Of a DNA stretch of 64,000 nucleotides, positions 56,830-64,000 are shown piece by piece; the first letter of the stretch is position 1; every line of letters starts with the position of its first letter. The notes below the pieces were generated by a model. It saw nothing but the letters and a program-made list of their open reading frames with translations. It did no database searches and was not told the DNA's origin. The position numbers and the translations under genes are program-made. Source of the stretch: Elymus sibiricus (lineage: Eukaryota > Streptophyta > Magnoliopsida > Poales > Poaceae); the NCBI GenBank assembly GCA_039707655.1, contig CM077676.1:458666379-458730378 (forward strand), read 5' to 3'.

Positions 56830-57409
56830 AACACATAGCTACTTGTACATACCCTCAGCCCCGAGGATGTACTACTCACACATCCCCATGGAGGCAGCAA
56901 GGTTGATGAAGAGGCCTCCGTGGACAGGTTCCCCCTCCGGCAGATCGTCGGAGAAGGCCTCCAGATGGAATTGCTTCGGAACAGAGGCTTGCGGCGGCGA
57001 TCAAATTCTTTCGGGTTCGCTTCTCAGGATTTCAGGAATTATAGTATTTATAGGCGGAAGAATTAGCTCAAATAGAGGCTCACCGGCCTCGCATGAGCGG
57101 GTGGCACGGCCTACCCCTTGGGGGTGCCACTAGCCCATGTGGCTGCCTCGTGGGCCCCTCGACCTCTCCTGAAGCTTCTAGGATCCTTCGTTGTCCAGAA
57201 AAAATCGTCAAAAATTAGCATCGTGTTTGGACCTTCCTATATATGGATTTTCTATGAAACCAAAACAAGCAAAAAATAGGAATTAGCACAGGGCACTAAA
57301 TTAATAAGTTAGTCCATAAAAATAATATAAAAATGCATCAAAACCATATACATACGTTATAAATATAGCATGAATACTTCATAAATTATAGATACGTGGA
57401 TAAGTATCA
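55941..57409 (-). mobile_element. Solo LTR F (element-C family), probable TSD GATCA/GATGA
   Basis: 1,469 bp in minus orientation, TGATGTCTACTACAG to ATAAGTATCA on the plus strand. Flanks GATCA (55936-55940) and GATGA (57410-57414) match at four of five bases. It carries a much expanded (GA)n tract. It splits the Copia protease. Confidence 0.85.
56775..56825. repeat. (GA)25 microsatellite in solo LTR F
   Basis: About 51 bases of uninterrupted GA. The same site in other LTRs of this family holds only 6-9 CT units (plus-orientation copies near 15,772, 46,292 and 52,149). Confidence 0.9.
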
Positions 57410-57650
57410 GATGACAGGGCGTTCACGGAAGTCTTCTTCATCCAGGCGCTCAAGAGCAACGTCGTGAGCGTCGGAAAACTCGGGAGAGCTATATAACATC
57501 ACCATCCATCATGGAGTGCTCACCGTGAAACACCAGCGCAAGGCGGCTGCTCATCGAGTAACCCGAAGAGCGAATCACATGTACAAGTTCTTCTTTTTCC
57601 CCGTACAGCCCATGTGTCTTGCCATGGGACACATCTCCGGCGCTTGGCTC
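57410..57650 (+). pseudogene. Ty1-copia element, piece 5 (protease end, pre-integrase domain)
   Basis: AFTEVFFIQALKSNVVSVGK (about 57,419) and then, in another frame, RVTRRANHMYKFFF and PVQPMCLA match the end of the Copia protease and the pre-integrase region. The sequence stops matching at HISGAW (about 57,650). Integrase, RT, RNase H and the 3' LTR are absent from the window. Confidence 0.75.
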
Positions 57651-57906
57651 ATCCCCCTTCTGGTAACTCTCTGGCCCATGGTATTCTCCCTGGCTTCAAT
57701 CTTCACGACATATTTGTTTTATTGTTTAGTCCCAAAATGTAATTTTTCGGTAAATGTCCAAAAACAGGCATACAACAACTGGCTCTAGGCACTGTTTTAA
57801 TAGGTTAGTTTAATAGATCAATATAAAATTGTGTAAAAGCTATGTAATAATTTTATATAAGTAGCATGAACATAGAAATAATTATAGGTACGTCTGAGAC
57901 ATATCA
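57651..57906 (-). mobile_element. LTR fragment G (5' part of a related LTR)
   Basis: On the minus strand it starts TGATATGTCTCAGACG and runs about 256 bases, including CTAACCTATTAA and the AGTGCC-like segment found in element A/B LTRs. It is truncated at the Copia border. No matching 5-bp flanks. Confidence 0.6.
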
Positions 57907-58425
57907 GCAGGCGGGGTACGCTGAGGAGGCCCTTAATGGGTAGGTTTCTAGCACATCTTCAATGGGTTTTTGTGCCTGGGGACAGATACGGGTAACAACG
58001 CTATTAAATAGAGGCACAATGTCCACATTTCACAGATGGATCATGGCACAACTATCATTCTTAAAAGCTTTAATATTTTTTCATAATTTGGTAAAAAAAT
58101 GAAATCTGCCAAAAGTTAAAAACCAATAGGCCAAATAAGCTGACTTTTGCACAGTTTGTTCCCTACATTTGTCTAGAATTATTGGATTTTTTTAGAAAAT
58201 TTTAAATGTTTGATTTTTCCTCAAATTTGAAAAATTACATTATAAATCCAATGGGTCCATTTCTAAGCTAGTGGCTTTTCTAACCTTAGATAAATTATGT
58301 GATAAATAATGTCAACATTATACATACCCACACATACAGAAAAAACATGTTTCAAATTTAAGGTTTAAACTCAAGTTAGTAATTAAATTTTGTGCATTCT
58401 TCCCAAAAAATGTGACAGGCACATA
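57907..58425. other. Unassigned AT-rich sequence
   Basis: No ORF, terminal repeats or recognised element on either strand. Confidence 0.5.
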
Positions 58426-58924
58426 TCTATATATACCTAATATTAAAAGACGGAAGTTTTCATGGTTCTCCTTCCGTCAACTCTTTATATCCGTTAATCT
58501 TATGTTACCCATAAAGATTGATGGCTAGGATTTAAAAAAGGCCGTCATGTACTTTTGCCCCTCGAACAAAATAAAAATATCTTTCATCTTCCTCGGTCGC
58601 TCCGTACGTTTCCTTCACGAGCACGTACGGTGCCCCGCCTGGGCCGGCTCGATCTCCTCTTTTGCTGCCTTGCTGACTCTTATTTGATCCTCATTTGGAA
58701 TAATTTAAGTTAAAATAATTCAACTTAAATAATTTAATACCGTCGCCATTTGGAGAATCAGTGAAATAATTTAAAACCGTCGCCATCTTGTCCTGACACA
58801 CATTTAGACATGCTATGTAACGTCTACATACCCCTAACTCACATAGAAACGACCAATGGACCAGTAATTCAAATTTGCGGATGTCATGTATAAATGACAT
58901 GCGAACTACATGTACTAATCTATA
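58426..58924 (+). mobile_element. Helitron 5' end-like segment 1
   Basis: Starts TCTATATATACCTAATATTA after an A, the terminus typical of grass Helitrons. No separate 3' end was found, so it may be a truncated copy or an alternative start of the next element. It contains a duplicated AATTTAA-ACCGTCGCCAT segment (58,730-58,795). Confidence 0.45.
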
Positions 58925-59227
58925 TCTATATACCTAATATTAAATTAAATATTAAAGGGGATTGTTTCTCCACTTTTTTCGTCCAATTAATCTTTTTCGT
59001 ACGTCCTAAGATTTCCGTCCGTCCGTGCACGTAAAGAACGATTCGTTCGGCGCTGGGTGTCGCCCGCATGGGCCTCAGCCCGAACAGCCCAACAGCAGCC
59101 AAGGAAAAAAATGCTTTGTTTTGTCCGTCCCTAACCTTCCGCACTGAGCCAGATAGCTGCGCAGCTAATGGGCCGTAAGGAGGGCAAGTGGGCCACCTGC
59201 AGGCAAATGAGGAAAAATTTAATCAGC

Positions 59228-59294
59228 ATTGTGTAGAATCGAACTCACTATCTCTTGTACTGCTAGAGTCGTGGTTACCAACTGGGCTGAACAT
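59228..59294 (-). other. Degenerate tRNA-like (Pol III box A/B) sequence in the Helitron
   Basis: On the minus strand TCAGCCCAGTTGGTAACC (about 59,291-59,274) resembles box A and GAGTTCGATTC (about 59,243-59,233) matches box B well. The spacing is short of a full tRNA, and arms do not pair convincingly. Confidence 0.4.
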
Positions 59295-59369
59295 CAGTTC
59301 GTGATTAAAACAGAGGGCTATAGAGAAAAGTATTATGGATAGAGCATGCACAGGTTCCCATGGTTTAAT

Positions 59370-59382
59370 AGTCCCACATCGA
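59370..59382 (+). promoter_or_regulatory. Upstream-sequence-element-like motif (plant snRNA promoter)
   Basis: AGTCCCACATCGA matches the plant snRNA USE consensus RTCCCACATCG. No clear TATA box at the expected spacing and no recognisable U-snRNA follow. Confidence 0.35.
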
Positions 59383-59779
59383 CTATTTACATCAAATTCT
59401 ACCAATTCAAATACGGTCGCAAGTTGCCTGGCAACAAGCCAACTCGGAAATCAACGAACAAAGAGTGATAATGAAGGAGGTGTCTCGCGGTGCATGGCAT
59501 TAAAAACGGGGGAATAGTGGGCGCTGCCTTTAATCGCACGAGTATGCATGCACGGTTCCAGGGAACCACACGAGTCCCCTGCTTGGGACGGAGCAGACTG
59601 CCATCAGGTAATGCGCGTTTGTCCATGCTTCTATGGTTGTGCATATGTTCTTGGTTGGGGTGGGACCGTGGGAGTGGGACGGCTGCAATGTGAAATCAGT
59701 GCATGTGCTTGGTTCTTTTCGTGTCTGTTTTGTGTACGAGCTTAAAAGTCTAATGGTCAGAGATTAAGCTGAGAAGACT

Positions 59780-60000
59780 GATTGTTTAAGGATTTCTGTC
59801 TTCCGGAGCCACCATGGTGGGACGGCATGGTCTGGGTCGACGTTGACCAACAGCACTTGCTTGCACCACGCGGTCTGCAGTACTCCATGTTCAGCAACAC
59901 GCTGCCGCACCCGCTCAACCGGTTCGCCGACAGTTTCGACCCGGCGAGCGTCGGCCTCGGCACATATGCTGGTGCTTTTATAGGAGACTTCTATGAAAGG
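59780..60000 (+). pseudogene. Possible captured gene fragment in the Helitron
   Basis: A GC-rich island in AT-rich DNA with an open frame: WVDVDQQHLLAPRGLQYSMF, then FADSFDPASVGLGTYAGAF, ending FYERC. A GAAAG|GTGTGT donor-like site sits at the end of the island (about 59,999). I do not recognise the parent gene. Composition and context suggest host exon capture, common in Helitrons. Confidence 0.35.
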
Positions 60001-61504
60001 TGTGTCATGGTTTATACGATTGATCAATTTTCTCTTTGGTTGCAATGGACATGCTGCTCTTATTTGGATGTAATTGATGATGAATATTGGGTGGAACAAA
60101 CTGTATCCTATAATTAATGGAGTGCATGCCTTCATGTTTAGCGATGAACAGATAGAATTAAAATGTATTCATGGATGGTTGATTAGATTCTTGATGTTCG
60201 TTCCTATACAGGCTGGACGGCTTAAGTACATGGAAATAGAATTATGCATTACAAATCCTCATTTAGTTTGCTTTATCTTCATGTCACTGAGTAAAGAATC
60301 CAGAAATCATAGTAGGTACATTGTGTCATCTATCTTTTCTCATGGCTTATTTTGTTTGTTAATCATAACAGATAACAGAAATATCCTTCGCTTCGGTAAT
60401 TTTTGCTGCCGTATCAAAGCGCAACTCGAAATTGCCAACAACAGCATCTTAGCCAACACAATTTACTGTTTGTACTAAATAGACGAAGCTTAGTGTTTTG
60501 TACCCAGGATTAACCTGTTCCATTTTCTGCAAAAGTTCTCCTTGGTAACAATTTGCGTACGTGCAGCACTGGATCCTTTGGTCTATTTGCAATTTGAAGT
60601 CGAGACACTGGTACATAGTCTGTGTTTGGAATATATACTTAAGGTATGGAACATTTTTTTTTACTTCTAGATGAAATTTGGAAATTAGTCTTACAAAGAA
60701 ACATTATAGCAGTGGTTCCTTATTTGTTTCTGTACAACTGATTAAACTTTAGATATTCACTAAAGTTTGCATAAATATAGGAACCCAATGTAGATATTTA
60801 TAGCTGGTGATGGTGAGAAGCCATGTATAAACATCCAGTGAGAAGAGCCTACAACAAGTAGCTCCACGAGTCCTATTCGTATTGTAGCTGGTACAACATA
60901 CAAATTGAATGTAGGTTGTTGGATCAATTGTAGAAAGACTACATATGTGTTCAGTCCACAATACTCGATTAATTAACTCCCATAATATTGCTTGATTTTA
61001 AGCTTATTTTTTGCAAGGACTTGAGCAAAAAAAATCGCAACTTAATCAAACATATCCGTACAAGCATCCATGGCCACACCTCCGTTTGTGCATTTTGTTT
61101 TCACAACCCTAATGCATGTGCCATACCAAAAGAGTGTGAGTGGTATCTTACTCAGAAGCATAAGCAAGAAAAGAAAAGAAAAGAAAAATGTTCTGGATTG
61201 CAAAATTAACACACTTGGCCACTCCTCGCACACATTCCCGTCACCGTCTCCACCCTCATGCCCGATGCTGGTGCTAGCAGGAGGAGGATGTGTGGATGGA
61301 CGACAACGGCGGTAGTAGTACATGGGCATGTGTTGGGCCGTCGTACCATGAAGGAGTTGTACAAGATGCGTGTGGTGTGTGGCGTGGCACAACTGCTTCG
61401 CCGGATCAATTGACTCTGGCCGATGAGGGGCTTGAGCCATGTTTACTGGACTAGGGCAATGTGATTTTGTTTCTCCCGTTGCAACGCACGGGCCCTTTTG
61501 CTAG

Positions 61505-61990
61505 TAAGCTACTAACGGGTAAACTTATAATATATCTAAAGTTTAATTTAATATAAATATTGACATAATGGCACAAGGGAAACAACAAGTCTATGTAGAA
61601 TCCGGTGTTTTTGGAAAAAGACACGACTATTTAGTCTCATGGGTCTAATGAATTATAAAAATTATTAAAGAGATTCCCTTACAAATGTTGTGTTATTTAA
61701 GTTAAAAGATAAAATTATTACATCAACATTGCAAAACCCGCACAACTTTTTCTACAGTGAATTTTGTAAGCCTATGCTCAGGTTCCTCCCTATTTTGGCC
61801 ATTGGTTCGATTTGGATTTTCGTGGAATCCCAGTGGGTACCATTGGCATTTTGGCCTAAGTCAATCTTAGCTATTCCAGAACTACCTAAGCATATGAGTA
61901 CCCATATATTTCCACAGCTTCTGTCGTATTTGCCACGGCCTAGGATAGGATTTTTTTTCCTGGTCATCAAACAGTGTGTCAATCGAATAA
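61505..61990. other. Unassigned AT-rich sequence
   Basis: No supported gene or complete element. The 118-codon open frame at 61,690-62,046 has no recognisable features and runs into the MITE. Confidence 0.5.
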
Positions 61991-62857
61991 GGCCCTCTCT
62001 GATTCAATTGATTTGCATAGGAATTTTGAAGGATTGGAATTCTTAAGATTTGTGCTACATTGATCATTTGTTTTGTTGGATTGAATCTCATAGGATTTTT
62101 TCCAAAGGAATCATTTGTGTTTCGAATTGTCATGACATCAAACTATGTTTATTTCCTGTTTCTGCATTTTTACAATTCTATGAATCAAAGTGGCCCTAAA
62201 CATAGCCAACCGCCGCCTCCCAAAAAGCTAGGGTTCTTCTGCCTCCCGCCGGCGCTGGCGCCGGTCCGCCCTGTCTCTGGTGGCCTGAGGGCCATAGGGG
62301 CGGAGTGGATCCCGGCCCTTGCCGGTGGGAGGGCTCCGTTTTTAGAAAAAAAAATCGAGTTTTGCTAGGGTTTCTGTCCTACTCAGGAAGGCGAGACGGC
62401 GGCGGCTCCCGGAAGATGGAATAAAGGTCTCCCCGCCTAGCCCCCGTTCCGGTGATGCGTTTAGCATCGTCGGTGGGCGTGTGGAGGTGTGTCTCCGGCA
62501 GATCTGTATTTGGTGGATTTGCTCGGATCTGTTCTTCGTTCGTCTATGTTCGTGTGTCTTCAGGTTGGATCCTTCTGATCTAGACTCTTCATCGGCGGCG
62601 GTTGCTGTTCTGGTGTGTTGGTTCTATGGGGCCTTAGCACGAGGACTTCCCGACTGTCTACTACAACAAGGTTTGCCCGACTCCGGTGAGGGAGGGGCGA
62701 TGACAGCGGCGCGCCTTCGGCTCGCTTCAGTGCTTGTAGTCGTCGCTAGGTGGTCTACGGATCTGGATGTAATTTTTATTATTTCTAGTGTTCGTTGTAC
62801 TACCATGATTGAAAATGAATAAATCGGAAGGTTTTCCCGCAAAAAAAAAGTGGCCCT
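61991..62857. mobile_element. MITE split by a retroposon
   Basis: Left end GGCCCTCTCTGATTCAATTG and the reverse complement of the right end (GGGCCACTTTGATTCATAG) form an imperfect inverted repeat. The right end is duplicated by the retroposon TSD at 62187-62198 / 62847-62858. Without the insert the MITE is about 210 bp. Its own target duplication was not resolved. Confidence 0.5.
62199..62846 (+). mobile_element. Poly-A retroposon (LINE-derived, non-coding), 12-bp TSD
   Basis: Flanked by AAAGTGGCCCTA at 62187-62198 and 62847-62858. It begins with a GC-rich leader (CCGCCGCCTCCC, CTAGGGTTCTTC), has a LINE-like 3' end (ATGATTGAAAATGAATAAAT, TTTTCCCGC) and an A-tail. About 648 bp with no reverse transcriptase frame. 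Same plan as the element at 3155-4076. Confidence 0.8.
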
Positions 62858-62975
62858 ATACATTATTTTATCATGAAACTAAACATTGTTATGACTGTGT
62901 AATTAGCTATTTGGAAAATTCAAAAATGTCCATGGGTTCACTAGTAGAAAACAGGGCATCAGTCCCGGTTCCAGA

Positions 62976-63209
62976 GGGCCTTTAATCCCGGTTCTGCAAC
63001 CGGGACTAAAGGCCCCCACTTTTAGTCCCGGTTGGGTTACGAACCGGGACTAAAGGAGCTCCACGTGGCCGCTACATAGCGCTCAGGCAGGAGGACCTTT
63101 AGTCCCGGTTGGTAACACCAACCGGGACTAAAGGGCTCCATGTGGCCGCTGCGTAGCGCTCAGGCAGGAGGACCTCTAGTCCCGGTTGGTAACACCAACC
63201 GGGACTAGA
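62976..63209. repeat. Subterminal hairpin array of the CACTA element
   Basis: Four stem-loops built on AGTCCCGGTT / AACCGGGACT: 62976-63015, 63020-63055, 63096-63134 (perfect 18-bp stem, AAC loop) and 63175-63209 (16-bp stem, AAC loop). The last two lie in a tandem repeat of about 79 bases. Such repeats are thought to bind the transposase. Confidence 0.85.
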
Positions 63210-63581
63210 AGGCAGCCACGCGTCAGCACCTACAAGGCGCTGGGGTTTTTGTTTTTTTTAAAGGAGGGGTTTAGGGGTTTTGGAGGGTTTAGGGGTTTCA
63301 TATTGTGTTTCCCCTTTTCTTTTTGTGTTTACCATTCAATTCCTTTACATTAGGGTTTTCATTTTTATTTTATGCTTTTCATTCAACTCGACGCTAGCTA
63401 CTAGATATAGCAATGAAGGAACCATTACACAACATCGTCATGATCAATATATAGAGAGAAGTGACCTCTCTTTCTCCGTGCTTGGTCGAACAACAAGTTT
63501 TCGTATATCTATTCGACGCTACTACATATATTACACGTTCATGCATATATACAATATAACATCTCTTACGATCCCTAATAT
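63210..63581. other. CACTA 3' untranslated and subterminal sequence
   Basis: Contains TTTAGGGGTTTTGGAGGGTT-type G-rich repeats (63,265-63,300) then AT-rich DNA. The 101-codon plus-strand frame here has no recognisable features. Confidence 0.5.
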
Positions 63582-63904
63582 CTAATTACCAAAATCGCAT
63601 TTCCACTCCCGATGGAATTCTCCGTCTGTAGGTATGACATGGTCAACAAAGAATCCCGCCAATTCCTCTTGAATTGCTCGTATGCGATCAGTTGGTAGGA
63701 GTTCGTCCCGCTTCCGCGAGATCTAATTTAAAGAAGGGGGTCAATATATATATATGAATGAAACTCAACACAATTGATGGTAATAAAATAAAAATGTGAA
63801 TATTGTTTACGTACTTCAAATTGTTTTTCAGATCTGCCCTGCTCAGAGGTCTTGTGGCGAATGTACTCGCAAACGTAGTATCCACATAAATTATTCCCGG
63901 GTTC
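63582..63904 (-). CDS. CACTA ORF with Ulp1-like (C48) cysteine protease C-terminus
   Basis: Two exons on the minus strand. The upstream exon (63904-63815) starts after a GGCAG acceptor and encodes EPGNNLCGYYVCEYIRHKT, the Gln/Cys end of the Ulp1 peptidase fold (C in LCGYYVC is the likely nucleophile). It ends GAA|GTACGT. The last exon (63722-63582) starts after AAATTAG and encodes ISRKRDELLPTDRIRAIQEE to a TAG at 63584-63582. Both exons are in phase (30 and 47 codons) and undamaged. Upstream exons with the His and Asp residues lie beyond 63,960 or outside the window. Ulp1-like domains are common in plant transposon proteins; the role in transposition is not established. Confidence 0.75.
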
Positions 63905-64000
63905 CTGCCACAAAAACTTTACGAGAATAGAGTTCAATCAAAATGATAATCAAGCATGATAATGGTATTGAAACTAGAATCAATGAGAGATGCGCGGAAC

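Larger units (their letters stand above)
58925..61504 (+). mobile_element. Helitron-like element (non-autonomous)
   Basis: The 5' end TCTATATACCTAATATTAA follows an A (58924). The 3' end has a hairpin CCCGT-TGCAACGC-ACGGG (61475-61492), then CCCTTTTG and CTAG, followed by T (61505). A|TC...CTAG|T with a 3' hairpin is the Helitron signature. No Rep-helicase ORF is present, so it is non-autonomous. It holds a tRNA-like stretch, an snRNA-promoter-like motif and a possible captured exon. Confidence 0.65.
62939..64000 (-). mobile_element. CACTA transposon, one end
   Basis: Terminus CACTAGTAGAAAACAGGG at 62,939, followed by subterminal AGTCCCGGTT repeats, both hallmarks of Triticeae CACTA elements. 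The element extends past the right edge. Its coding region is read on the minus strand and ends 640 bases from this terminus. Confidence 0.88.

Noticed and set aside
59228..59294. A functional tRNA gene
   Set aside because: Box spacing and stems do not form a cloverleaf; no acceptor stem or terminator T-run in place.
59370..59520. A functional U-snRNA gene after the USE-like motif
   Set aside because: No TATA box at the required distance and no snRNA-like sequence follows.
62976..63209. CRISPR-like array or microRNA precursor
   Set aside because: The repeats are subterminal hairpins of a plant CACTA transposon; stems with 3-base loops are too short for a typical miRNA precursor.
1..64000. 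Ribosomal RNA, organellar or bacterial insertions
   Set aside because: No rRNA core motifs, operon-like gene packing or organelle genes were seen on either strand.

Overview
The window looks like intergenic, transposon-rich DNA from a Triticeae grass (wheat, Aegilops or barley type). The evidence is long Gypsy LTRs beginning TGATACGTCTCC, Gypsy LTRs beginning TGAGGGTGTCCCGG, a CACTA element with AGTCCCGGTT hairpins, a Stowaway MITE, and one BURP-domain gene whose N-terminal repeat (LKEISVSYG) resembles grass RD22/RAFTIN-type genes. No intact host gene is visible. The genome is inferred from repeat types only, because no search could be run.

Layout. 1-3.1 kb: a short LTR (238-394), a likely LINE tail, a Mutator-like element filled with an AT-rich degenerate array, a MITE carrying a micro-insertion, and then a 0.9 kb poly-A retroposon with a 17-bp target duplication. 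4.2-7.1 kb: a BURP-domain pseudogene on the minus strand with a Stowaway MITE and a (GA)27 tract in its intron. 7,495-19,671: a complete Tat-type Gypsy element (490-bp LTRs, TSD TCGAG) with a gag-pol frame broken by nonsense codons only, an antisense gene in its 3' half, and a solo LTR (TSD AGGTC) inside that gene. 20,227-27,699: element A, a non-autonomous Athila-like LTR element carrying an unrecognised ORF.

27.7-57.65 kb is one old Ty1-copia element cut into five pieces by later insertions. These are D (28,892-39,156, minus strand, a pol-bearing Athila-type Gypsy, TSD GGCCC), B (39,251-53,654, TSD AGCCG), solo LTR E (54,326-55,864, TSD GTGCG) and solo LTR F (55,941-57,409). Element C (45,721-53,199, TSD CCTAT) sits inside the 3' LTR of B. 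A, B and C lack pol but share with D a tRNA-Asp-type primer site and an AAGCTTGGGG polypurine tract, so D-like elements could supply their enzymes. A, B and C also share a 3' module of paired hairpins that is tandemly duplicated in C.

58.4-61.5 kb is a Helitron-like element with a possible captured exon, a degenerate tRNA-like sequence and an snRNA-promoter-like motif. It is followed by a MITE split by a second poly-A retroposon (12-bp TSD). The window ends inside a CACTA transposon (terminus at 62,939) that encodes a Ulp1-type cysteine-protease C-terminus on the minus strand. The most unusual material is the set of unrecognised ORFs and conserved RNA-hairpin modules shared and shuffled among the non-autonomous LTR elements.
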